Positions 11,271 to 21,689 of a stretch of 64,000 nucleotides of DNA are shown here, in pieces. Below the pieces are notes generated by a model that did not search any database, was not told the origin of the DNA, and saw nothing but the letters and a program-made list of their open reading frames with translations. Within the stretch, counting starts at the first letter, position 1; each line of letters begins with the position of its first letter. Made by a program: the position numbers and the translations under genes. Source of the stretch: Gerris lacustris (taxonomy: Eukaryota; Arthropoda; Insecta; Hemiptera; Gerridae); the NCBI GenBank assembly GCA_951217055.1, contig OX578283.1, positions 62,625,832-62,689,831 of the forward strand, read 5' to 3'.

Positions 11271-11316
11271 CTGAAGAAGGCTGCTTTAGAACAGCCGAAA
11301 CCGGTCAATTGTTCAA
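11271..11316 (+). ncRNA. Hammerhead-like core, weak
   Basis: CTGAAGA is followed by a hairpin (GGCTG ... CAGCC), then GAAAC, CG, GGTC. This fits CUGANGA-helix II-GAAA-short helix III-UH of minimal hammerheads, but I find no good helix I partner on the two sides, so it is probably a dead copy or chance. Confidence 0.3.
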
Positions 11317-11414
11317 ATTACAATTTTTGTGTGAAGACGTGGTTTGGTTATTGAACTACACCCTTTCACAAAAATTCGTATTACAGTTAACTAATAATGC
11401 TTTATTTGGTTGAG

Positions 11415-11951
11415 CAAAAGAGGCAGCATGGAATATTTAATGCCCACGCTGGTATTGGCTTAATAACTAAAAAGTTACCGGAAAAAACGGAATGCTCAAA
11501 GACTATCCATAGCAACAACGTATGGATGATGATGTGGGCTGAATCACGTTGTCAATTCTATCATAGAAACATGTATTTTTTTTAGATTGTAAATGGGATT
11601 CCAGTATAGGAAGAGAATTGTCAGAACCTACACCGGATGACCTAGCTTCTAAAACAGCAGAATTGAGCATGATGTACCCAACTTTAGAGGTAATATCTCA
11701 TGAGAAACGTGGGAAAGAGAAAAATCAGTCGTTTTTTTAACTGTTAGAACTACCAAACTATTTTCGATTCAGCTTTTTTGTTCCTTTTGGACGTCCAACA
11801 CCCATAAAGATGCGCCCAGTTGTACAAGCAAATGGTAAAATTGCACATCTTAAAGATTTAGTCTTTAACGACAATAAAATTGTTTTATTTTGTAGTTGTA
11901 GATTGACAAAACAATGTATACTAAGTACTAACCTCAAATCTACGTCACAAT
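11415..11951 (+). pseudogene. Unidentified coding relic, copy B
   Basis: A frame open from 11567 to 11740 reads DCKWDSSIGRELSEPTPDD, LASKTAELSMMYPTLEVISH and EKRGKEKNQS, hits one TAA, then stays open to about 11951 (FVPFGRPTPIKMRPVVQANG, KIAHLKDLVFNDNK). Two long in-frame stretches with a single stop in AT-rich DNA suggest a former coding exon or transposon ORF. The copy lies 1.37 kb after copy A, separated by repeat D and a hammerhead-like core. I cannot name the family. It could be an exon of an unknown host gene or part of a transposon ORF. Confidence 0.45.
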
Positions 11952-13084
11952 AATCAACATAGGTTTAAATTGTTTTTTAGTGTATTTTGTTTCAAAACAA
12001 GTACTTATTGCTATATCATATAAATCCCCAAACATACTTAATGACATCACTAAAAAGGCTGTTTTGCCCTTCAATAAAGGAAGAAATCAAAAAGACCAAT
12101 AAAAAACAGACATCAAACATCTCCATTGTTAATTGTTCTAGTTTTTTTATTTGTCCGACTCGGAAATAAACGATTCCCCGAGATAGGGACAGAAATTCAG
12201 CTCATAAATCCTTGAATACTGGATCACATATCTTCTCTATACGACATACCACGCTGAAAAAAAACATTAATATTGACTTCTAACATTGAACTATCTATCT
12301 CCTGCAGAATCCATTTTGGATTTTGAAACTCTAATACATATATACTTTTTAGAAGTATATAATATTTTATCAATCAGAAAACAATGAAAGGAATCATCTG
12401 AGAAAATAAAATAGAAGAGGTATGAAATGAAATACGATTATTTAAAGATTTTCTTAAAAAACATTTTTTTATGTGAGACTTCTTTAGGCGTGGTAGAGTA
12501 AATTGGCTTGGATGAAACGATATCGTGTAACGAAGTTTGTTTTTCGAGACTCGTCCAAGTGAAAGATTTTTGAAGTCAAATCAACGAAATTGCATGTAAC
12601 GTGTTCCGAAACTCGTCTAAGTGAGGAATTTACCTGTAAAAAATCTTTCACTTTGACGACCTCTTATTCAGCAGGCATGAATGATAACCATTGCACCACG
12701 GACACAGAATTGATGTACAAGCGTAATTGTATGTACATTATTTTAATTTAATATCTATAAATGTTTTAATTTTTTTCATCAAGAGTTGTTTTAAATTCAA
12801 AGAGAACAATGCAAATCAACTGTTTCTAGAACTTGAGTTTCACTTCTAATGCGTGAGTCTCATATATTCCCCCCCCCCCCCCCTCTTTTCCGCACCCATG
12901 GTAGGAAAAGTATTGTTTTCACCCAAAAGATGTTCAACTGTTCCAAAGCTGTCCTTCACCAAATAAATTTGATTGGTAAGATAATTCTATCTACTGGTCC
13001 TTCACCGGAAAAAACTTTTATCTCCAGTAGGGTAAAAAAGTTATGATTTTGAATTTGTTTAGAGGGACTAAAACAGGTCTTTTC
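11952..13084. other. Unassigned spacer with poly(C) tract
   Basis: No gene recognised. Holds a C run near 12869-12882. TCTATCTACTGGTC at 12987-13000 recurs at 13677-13690, and TCTATCTACAGGTC at 13717 is a near copy, so this is probably decayed repeat DNA. Confidence 0.35.
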
Positions 13085-13097
13085 ATCCCTGAACTCA

Positions 13098-13160
13098 AAA
13101 AGTAGGGAGAAAAAGTAAAAGTAGGGCGAAAAAGTAAAGTAGGGCAAAAAAGTAAAGATT
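13098..13160 (+). repeat. Short tandem repeat, about 18-19 bp unit
   Basis: Three units of AGTAGGG(A/C)GAAAAAGTAAA-type sequence follow each other. Confidence 0.6.
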
Positions 13161-13446
13161 GCAACTTAATTATTTTATAAATAGTAGAAAATGTATGGCT
13201 AATGTAATGAAGTTGTCGAAATCAGGTTGGCGGCACTGCGCTTTTTTGACCATGTTTATCTTTGTTTACAACATTATAACCTGCATCTAAATAACCTTCT
13301 ATTTGAGTTTAATTCCAATTCTTATTTGTTTTTAATATTGAATCTCTTATATCTGCTATTAAAAGTGCTAATAATTATTGTTATTTATTAAAATATTAAA
13401 TAAAAACTGTGCAATGGACGAAAATGTGTATTTTTTTTCTACTGGA

Positions 13447-13664
13447 GATAAAATATTGTATGTACCTCGTGAGTAAAGTGCCATTATTCCCCTCGCGATA
13501 ATTATCTCCCTCGGCTGCGCCTTGGGAGCTAATTAGAGTTATTCCCTCGGCTTCGCCTCGGGATTTAGGGACCATGGTTCCTTCGGCTTCGCCTCAAGAA
13601 CCAACTTTTTCGCTCGGGGAATAATGGCTTACTTTACTCCCTAGGTGAATAAATAACTATTATT
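13447..13664 (+). repeat. GC-rich hairpin module 2
   Basis: Opens with GATAAAATATTGTATG and closes with ATAAATAACTATTATT. The arms (GAGTAAAGTGCCATTATTCC and its near-complement ending GGCTTACTTTACTCC) are about 45 bp. The centre repeats the mini-motif CTCGGCTTCGCCTCGG-like blocks three times (near 13513, 13548, 13582). Edges match modules at 7121-7254 and 50602-50775. Confidence 0.65.
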
Positions 13665-14982
13665 GGTATGATAACTCTATCTACTGGTCTTCACCAGGAA
13701 ACTTTGATTGGTATGCTAACTCTATCTACAGGTCTTGCAAAGAAAATTTAAATAGGTATGATTCCTCAATCCAAGCTTAAAAAATGCATTATTTCCATAA
13801 AAACGTCTTACCTGATAATAATGTTTTAACAAATATTTAATTTAACCATTTAAAACCAGTTTAGTACTAGCCACTGATTAAGGTTACTTTAAAGTTTTAG
13901 TAAATAACATGCACAACATTGATTGAACTAGCGTAGTGTGTTCTTCATTTCAGAGACTTGGGTTTTGAAAAGTTTGTGCGTTAGTTTGTCTAACGATAAC
14001 TGGTGTAAAAATTAATCTCATTGAACGAAATTTGGCATAAATGCGCATCTCTCAGGATTTATGACAACTGTATTATTTTTGGCAATTTGACACTAAATAT
14101 TTTTAATATGGCGGACGACTAAACAAAAAGTTTTTTGTAATGACATGTTATAATCAATATAAAGGTCATGAAGAGTAGGAAAATAATATTATGTAACTAT
14201 AACAACAAAATTTCTATTCTTTGGCGTTATTTTTAAAAACAAATTTTTTCAACTCGAGTTCTTTATGCACTGCATCACTAGTAATAAACACATGGAATTA
14301 AATAATAAGAAAAGTTTTTTTGTTAAAAGGAGATAAAACGTTAAGCCCCTGGATTTCATTAAAGCTTAATTCTTTATCTACTCAAGGAAGTACCGTACTT
14401 AAACAGAATATGATGTTGAACCTTCTATAAAGTTGGGAAATATAATAGGTATTGTGAAGGTCCACCTCTTAAAAGATAGAGTTAAGTGCCTTGATGCATT
14501 CAATCTTTTTATAGCTAAAAGAGACGATTATGAGAGCTTAACGATCCGTTACTCCTCTCTTTAATATGCAGCAAGGATGCGTAATGTTCCAGATAAAAGT
14601 AATATTTAACGCTTAGGAACATTAACAAAGGTATACGATGCAACACATATTCTTACTTCAAAAGAATATAATCAAAAGAATATTTTTCAAATGGAAATTG
14701 ACTTTCAAAGGTTTAAAGAGAGACATATGACTTTTATCAAAAGAAAAAATCTTGTTTGTATGTTACATTGATATTTATTCATTAAAACTGCATTCGTTTA
14801 TATAAAAGAAAATATAATAAAATATTATTTTTTTAACAGATACTAATAATCTCTTAAAGTTTTAAACTGCTAAATAAAACGATGAATAAATAAATTAATA
14901 AACAAATAAAATGTTTAATACATTTAATAAATCTAGATCTATTTTGTTAATACAATCCCAATAAAAACTATTGTGTAAAAAA
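13665..14982. other. Unassigned spacer
   Basis: A/T-rich with no gene, tRNA-like or clear repeat structure that I can support. Confidence 0.35.
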
Positions 14983-16049
14983 ATAAGCCAAGTCCCACGT
15001 AAAACGATGTGAGATCATTGGTTTAACCAAGTCTCTCCCTGTCCAAGTAACTTCTGCTAGGTCTTACACATCCAGTACCAGTAAGGGATGTTGTTTGTCT
15101 GTCTTCCTTCTCTATTCTCTATCCCTTGCAAACTCAAACTTTTTCCTCCAAATCACTCTACACGTTTAAATTTAAAAACATTTTCTGACTCGGCAATTAC
15201 TCAGCACAAATTAACCTATTTGTGCTGAGTACAACATTTTGTTGTAATTTAAAATGTATTTTTTCCGTGGTAGGCTGTGAAATAGTAACTTTAGAGCCTA
15301 AAAAACATAGCTAAAATCCATTTTTTCATTACGTGGACTTAAAAAATCTTTTCATTACTCCTAGCTGTAAAGAAAAAATCTTTTACGTCCTAGGAACTAA
15401 AAGATTGTTTTTTTCCGGCGGGTAGTTGTCAAAACTTCCGTTAGTACCACTGCAGTCTTTGTAGAAATGCTTCTAGTACGATTAAAATCCGCTAGATGTC
15501 AATGCGTTTTATTTATCTTTTCTTATAGTGTAACCTCTTTTTAAGGTTTCTTTTTTTAAGTCTTAAGTATGTACTAATATTTGTTATTATTATATATTGA
15601 TTAGTGATTAATATTTAATGTTTTTTCATTGTCTGCTACCTCGGAAAAAATAGCATATGCTACGCGACTGTGAAGTGTTTTTTCTTTACCTTGGCAATAT
15701 TTACTGTCTCGCTTCGCTCGACAGTAAATGTACTTACCGCGGTAAAGAAAAAACTCACTTCACAGCCTAGTAACATAATATACTATTTCCTATCGTTTAT
15801 ATGAATTTAAACAAAAAACAAACAAATTTTGTACCGTATACAACTTTGTATCCTTATGCTGCGTAATTGTCAAGTCAGAAAACGTTTTTAAATTTAAATG
15901 TTTAGAGTGATTTGGGAAAGAAGTCTTTGAGGGATAGAGAATAGAGAGAGGGACATAAAAACAACATCACTTTTAGTAGAACTTACTTGGACAGGGGGAG
16001 ACTTGGCTAAACCAATGATCATACAACGTTTTAGCGAGACTTGGCTTAT
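14983..16049. mobile_element. Foldback element FB1 with long inverted arms
   Basis: Starts ATAAGCCAAGTC and ends with the complement GACTTGGCTTAT. The left arm (about 14983-15242) pairs with the right arm (about 15822-16049), sharing CAAGTCTC.CCCTGTCCAAGT, ATAGAGAATA and TTTAAATTTAAA blocks at roughly 80-85%. There is no transposase inside. A second, tighter hairpin sits in the middle (15643-15790). The target duplication is not clear. Confidence 0.7.
15643..15790. repeat. Hairpin unit inside FB1
   Basis: Outer ends GGAAAAAATAG and CTATTTCC are inverted. GACTGTGAAGTG pairs with CACTTCACAG, and TTTACTGTC pairs with GACAGTAAAT around a TCGCTTCGCTCG centre. Its right edge (TAATATACTATT) resembles the 3' edge of the Crypton-like copies, so it may be a distant member of the hairpin-module group. 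Confidence 0.5.
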
Positions 16050-16145
16050 TTATTTTTTTTTTTTAAATAAGTGGGATTTCACTTCTTTTTGTAAGTAATT
16101 TTCGTTTCTTAGCCTCTTGTTCTTTTTGAACACATAATATGTACA

Positions 16146-17049
16146 CAGGGTGGGGCAAAAGATATATATCGGTTTTAAAGGGATGTAGAAAGAAAACTAT
16201 TTAACTCACAGAAAGAAGGTTTATATTGTTCGATTCAGTAGATAAACAATTATTTTTCATTAAGTTTTGAAGATGACGTCATGAAGATGGCGGCCGTCAG
16301 CCGCGATACATTCAGTGACGAGGCCCACTTCCAACTTTGTGGAACTGTTAATAAACAGAATTTTCGCTATTGGGCTAGTGAAAACCCAAGGGAAATTCAC
16401 CAGAGACCGCTCCACTCCCCTAAATTGACTGTTTGGTGTGCAGTATCCCAATTTGGGGTTATTGGGCCTTACTTTTTTGAGGAGAATGGACGTACCGTCA
16501 CTGTCACTGCTGAGCGTTATGTGCCAATGTTGGAAGAGATTTTGAGCCGGAACTAGAAGATTTGAGTAACGCACATAATCTGGGAGACATCTGGTTCCAA
16601 CAGGACGGGGCTACAGCCACACTGCTAGATTTTCAATGGAAAAATTAAGGCAAATGTTCCCCCAGCGCCTGGTCTCTGTGAGGGGTGCGTGGAGTTGCCT
16701 GCGCGCTCACCAGATTTGAGTGTTTTTGATTTTTTTCTTTTTGGGATACCTAAAGGAAAAAGTTTTTAAACATCGTCCACACACCCTGGAAGAGCTCTAG
16801 GAAAGAATAAGGGAGGAAGTTATGGCTATACCCATCCCAATGTGCTGACGAGCGGTTGAAAACTTTCGAAATCGTCTTCAAGAATGAATCACGGCTGACG
16901 GCCGCCATCTTCATGACATCATCTTCAAAACTTAATGAAAATAACTTGTTTATCTACTGAATCGAACAATATAAACCTTATTTCTGTGAGTTAAATAGTA
17001 TTTTTTCTACATCCCTTTAAAACCGATACATATATTTTGTCCCACCCTG
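16146..17049 (+). mobile_element. Tc1/mariner-superfamily element with 168-bp inverted ends
   Basis: Ends begin CAGGGTGGGGCAAAA and CAGGGTGGGACAAAA, and similarity continues about 168 bp inward on both sides (16146-16313 and 16882-17049), past ATGAAGATGGCGGCCGTCAG. The right flank is TA; the left flank is CA, so the TA target duplication has mutated. Length 904 bp. Unusually, the start of the remaining transposase frame lies within the inverted end. Confidence 0.85.
16281..16887 (+). pseudogene. Broken Tc1/mariner-like transposase
   Basis: Cut-and-paste DDE/D transposase remains. The first catalytic Asp is in FSDEAHFQLCGTVNKQNF, followed by RPLHSPKLTVWCAVSQFGV. After a stop at 16554 the frame continues with WFQQDGATA, holding the second Asp, and after further stops or shifts SPDLSVFDFF gives the third acidic residue. 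At least three disruptions are present. The N-terminal helix-turn-helix region is missing, so even without stops the protein would be partial. The same three blocks, each in a different subset, occur in the relics at 2069-2358 and 33955-34239. Confidence 0.8.
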
Positions 17050-18188
17050 TATTTTACAAGAAGAGATAAAAAGGATAAGGAAAGGACATAATAGGAAATA
17101 AATAGTTACAGGAAATAATTATCATTGCTAAGAAGAAGTGTTTTGAAACGAACAGACTAAGTGGCAAAGTATGAAACCCGTGGGGTGTTCAAATTAAACT
17201 TAACAATTATCTTGTGTACGAGTGCGGACGAGCAGGAAGTTTATTTTTACAATCTTCGAGCTCAATACTCAATCAATCACTGTAATTCCAAAATAAAGTT
17301 ATACACTATATATAAATAATGCTGTTAATCAATCGTAGTCTAATCACAGACAATGAAGGACAGGTATAAAAAATTAGTGTTATATCCAAAAACGTTAATT
17401 CCAATTATATTTATTATAACACAAGGAAGCTTGTTTTGGCTAGAGGCATGATATATTTACTTTTATCCAATAATCTTTTATCATTATACTTATCACACAC
17501 ATTTTTTAAAAGCTGAAAGCGTTATTTTGAAACAATTTTTTTTTTTACAAAAGGTAAACAAATTCTTGGTTTAACAATTCGAGATTTCCTCGTTTTTTTC
17601 TTTTTTTGTTAAGGGTTAAAAGAGGTTAAGGTCCATTTATTTATATATATTTTTTCTCTGTATTGTCCCCCCCCCCCTAACCCATTACCAACCCTTTTTG
17701 ACTAACTAGAACATCCGTCTGGTCCCCTTTTCAAAAGGGAAACGAATTTTTTTCAAACGATCAAAAAGAAGTGGAAAAAAGCTTATGCTTTAAAAATAAA
17801 AAAGGGAGATCTAAGTCCTCGACGTTAAAAAATATGATGGACGGTAAAAATTATTTTTAATAACGTGATTTAAATATGTAAAAGGAAAGAAAAGGGATAA
17901 AAATTTCAAACACACGGTGCAAAAAAAAAACTCAACTAGTTTAAATATTATATGGGATAATATATATAGTTGTTTTATTTCCATTTATGAATATTTATAG
18001 ATCAGGAATAAACTGCAACGGTTCATTCATACTTATAAAGATAAATACATTATATATAAAACACTTCAAAAGAAATTTAATAATTTACTTCTTAAGTAAA
18101 AGAAATATAAATTAATTAATAATATACGATAAAATAAAAAATCATGAAATCATTGATAGATCAACGCGTGATCTATTTTTACATTTAT
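17050..18188. other. Unassigned spacer
   Basis: No coding or RNA feature recognised; short C and T runs near 17530-17680. Confidence 0.35.
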
Positions 18189-18197
18189 ATGATACCA

Positions 18198-18404
18198 ACT
18201 GACCCGGCGAATTTCGTACCGCCTAAAATTGAGTTAAACAGTCAGTCACACACGCGCCATCTTTCGTGACATAGTTTTACTAACTTAGAAACCTTCCCGG
18301 GTATGCGTCCAACTATTCCCCAAAGTTTCATCGCAATCGGATGAACGGTTTAGGAAGGCATAAGAGACATACAGACTGACAAACATTAATTTTTATTTAT
18401 ATAG
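18198..18404 (+). repeat. RTE/CR1-like LINE 3' end with target duplication
   Basis: Starts ACTGACCCGGCGAATTTCG and ends ACAAACATTAATTTTT then TTATATAG, a common pattern of short 3' ends of RTE-like LINEs in invertebrates. It includes AAAGTTTCATCGCAATCGG, typical of that class. Flanks ATGATACCA (18189-18197) and ATGATAACCA (18405-18414) look like a target-site duplication. No ORF remains. Confidence 0.6.
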
Positions 18405-18509
18405 ATGATAACCATCTTCAGACTATCCCACATATAGTGTAAAATTTATTAAAATACGTCGAGCCTTGTTATCTACAAAAGAGAAAAATGCTTACTATAT
18501 TAATAAAAT

Positions 18510-19660
18510 TACAAGATAAAAAGAACTTTTTATATACTATGTTTTAAATTTTCTGTTGAATCATATGTAATGTAGATAATATAATTGTCATTGTTATATA
18601 TAATGTTAGTGAAAAATAATAGTTCCGAATTTATTTACTTCACATAAACGACAACCATCTAGAGAGCTGATCTTAAACCAATAAAAGGACAAATCTTTGT
18701 ACAACGGATCTCACCTCATCTTGGATCAATTAATTTATTTCTTTGTTTACTTTTCCTTTTTCGCTGTCATTCAACATTTACCTCTTAATAAAAAATCAAA
18801 AATTTGAAATTCGTCTAAATGATGATTGTAAATATGGGACATGTCAAAACAAATATAATAACAGTGATTTTTTCCGAACTAACTTTCCATACTTAGTCCA
18901 GGAGATAGCGTGCAAAAAAGTGTCTGACTAACATCAAGCTAGAATTTTGTATACAAGTCAATCTTTTAGCGCCTTTTAAGATTATGTTCGTCTGCGGGAC
19001 ATAGCTTGGCAATAGGCGTTTGAAAAAAACAAACCGGTGGAGAGCGGCCATGTCTCACCAATTATGGCGGACAATGAGATTTTCATGATCCTAAGTGCAG
19101 AATTAGTTAGTAGACCAAAAATCAAGTCGATTTTATTTTCACACTTGATAGGTTAGTCATTCAAATATTACTAAAAATCAACGTGGTCACCTGTCAAGGA
19201 ACAAACTAACATCTACTTGATTTTCGGTCTACTAACTAATTCGGTCTACTAAAGGATCATGAAAATCACATTGTCCACCATAACTGGTGAGACATGGCCG
19301 CTCTCCACCGGTTTGTTTTTTTCAAACGCCTATTGCCAAGCTATGTCCCGCAGACGAACTTAGCCGACCACATATTCTTAAAAGGCGCTAAAAGATTGAC
19401 TTGTATACAAAATTCTAGCTTGATGTTAGTCAAACACTTTTTTGCACGCTATCTTCTGGACTAACAGCAAAATGTGCTAAAAACGAATTAAATTCTGATG
19501 GAAGATGGCTAAAAGTAATAAAATATTTCATTGTCATCGTGTTCTAAGCTATTCTAAAAGTTTCAAATGTCTAGCTACTCGGGAAGTTAGTTAAAAATCG
19601 ATTGCAAGATTTGTACTAGACAAACAAACAAACAAGAAAGCAAGCTAATAAAGACGTGGT
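18510..19660 (+). repeat. Dispersed repeat D, copy 2, split by FB2
   Basis: 18510-18892 and 19465-19660 together match copy 1 at 10491-11105. The break falls within the CTTTCCATA...GCAAAAT region that is continuous in copy 1, which shows the inserted piece (18893-19464) is younger than this repeat copy. Confidence 0.65.
18893..19464. mobile_element. Foldback element FB2 (572 bp)
   Basis: Ends TTAGTCCAGGAGATAGCG and its complement. Arms of about 235 bp (18893-19133 and 19213-19464) are nearly identical, sharing GGCCATGTCTCACCA and AAACCGGTGGAGAGCG. There is only an 80-bp centre and no coding frame. A half-copy lies at 21380-21641. Mobility must have depended on an enzyme encoded elsewhere. 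Confidence 0.8.
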
Positions 19661-20504
19661 AAAAACTAAATCAAACCAAGAGTAATTTAAACACAAGTAA
19701 ATAGATAAATGTTTAGTTAGATCATAATCTCACATTTAATTTGTAATGGAAATTACATAAACATTTTGTCAATCTCAATAAACAATATAAATATCAATCG
19801 TCGAGATCAAAAATGGAGAGAGGACATTTTTAGAGGAATGTAATTTATTACTTTTTTAAAAAACTAAAATAAACACAATTATTTGTTAAGCAACGAGTCT
19901 GATATATCTAAAATGTTTTGCATCTCATTAAAATGTACACTTGTTAAAATATTTCCCATGATCCTGATGTAAAATACAGCCCCCTTATCAGTTACTACAT
20001 AGGAGACAATGTGTATTTTTTTTATCCTTTTTTTTTTATCCAGCGTGTATCATTGGTTCATTTATTTACAAGCGGACAAATCCACCGAAATAAAAAAAAA
20101 ACTCTCAACTTGAAATTATTCCGAACAAAGTTGTGTGAATTATTGCTCTTTTTTTTCAGAGTCCGCCTTTTTTTTCTACTCAACCCTCAAAACTGACCCT
20201 TGATTGATGATAATTGATCACTGAACTCAGAATAAACAACAAAATTGTGGTTTTTAGTTGAGGATTATTTTTTGTTTTAAAGGGAAATATTTTTTTATTA
20301 CTTTCACTCGATTGACAATATCGATACAAGTTATTTTTGTTAATTTATTGATTTTAAAAGTATTTTATATCAAAACCACCGCTGACAAATAAACAAGCAA
20401 TATTTTTATCTAATTACACTTTTACTGAATGTTTTAAAAATAAAAATTATTCCTTTTTCTTCAGGCTATTAAGGTTAATTTTATTAAGGCTCAATCCACT
20501 TATA
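19661..20504. other. Unassigned spacer
   Basis: No gene recognised; A/T-rich with T runs. Confidence 0.35.
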
Positions 20505-20539
20505 GTCAAGGAGATAGCGTGAAAAAAAAAATATATATA

Positions 20540-21062
20540 TATAAGTGTGGTGTCGTGGGACACCCGTTACGAACGAAGTTTTCACGCTTTTCATTAAATA
20601 TAAATTATTAAATAACACTGCTAAGTATACGATGCTAACTACTTATACATGGTGGAGTTAGAAGAAGCATAATTAGCGTTGTTGAGGCAAAATTAAAAGA
20701 AACACCTTTTTTATCATTGAAGCGAGCGTCTTGCAATTTATTGAATATTGAGAAAATAGTTAATCATGATGAGTTTATAGTTAAAGAGTATGGTTGAAGT
20801 ACAGTCCTGTTCCCTGCCTACCTGGCACTCAATTTAAAATATTATACAATATACCACTTCACTACTCAAAAACTTCTGCTTGTATCAGGTTGAAATTTTA
20901 CATGGCTGTTTCAATTGTACTTTAGACAATATGTATAAAGTTTCATTAAAGTCGTTAAGTTAGAGCGTAAGATATCGGTAAAAACGTTGTTTTCTCTATT
21001 TTAAACGTTTAGGTCCGCTTTAATAATTGTAGCGATCTTTAACACTTCCTATGAAGTGTTAA
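20540..21062 (-). repeat. Dispersed repeat F, copy with intact end
   Basis: Terminal block TGTGGTGTCGTGGGACACC contains its own small hairpin (GGTGTC..GGACACC). The copy continues through ACATGGTGGAGTTA, CTTCTGCTTGTATCAGG and AAGATCGC. It is the reverse of 56340-56828 plus 58657-58810. Just before it (20505) is a short FB2 end. Confidence 0.6.
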
Positions 21063-21379
21063 GATCGCGAATTTTTTGAAAACTATATATAATGATATTT
21101 TAGACATAGATACTGCATAAAATACATGCAATATATAATTGATTGATTTAGACTTAAGAACGGCTATAAACACACTTAATTAGATAAAGATTTTTAAATG
21201 TTTGGACTAGATTATTTAAAGATTGGACTAAAGTATAGAATTTTATGTGAATAGAGGAATGCTTAAAAGGACACTGGCCAGGGAAGGGAGACACACACTA
21301 GGAGTAAGTGATACATGGTAGGGAAAGATAAGGAACCAAGTAGCCTGTTAAAGTGTACGTTAAAACAGAACACCCTCTA

Positions 21380-21641
21380 ACAATTTTCATGAACCTAAGT
21401 AAACATTTAGGTAGAAGACCAAAAATCAAGTTGTTGCTAGTTTGTCCTTGATAGGTTAATTAATAAAATTCAAAGTGGCCACCTAGCAAATGACTAAGTA
21501 ACACCATCTTGATTTTTGGTCTTGATGTCCCGCAAACGAACTTAGCCGACCACATATTCTTAAATGGCACTAAAAGAATAACTTTAACACAAAATTCTAG
21601 CTTGATTTTCGTCATCTTTATGCACTCTATCTCCTGGACTA
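21380..21641. repeat. Half copy of foldback element FB2
   Basis: Contains ACCAAAAATCAAG and its inverted partner, then the right arm ending ATCTCCTGGACTAA at 21641. The left arm is lost. The 87-bp satellite begins about 50 bp later. Confidence 0.65.
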
Positions 21642-21689
21642 ACATGTATAAATAGGTTGATTGTGGTATATCACTGATACACTGATAGT

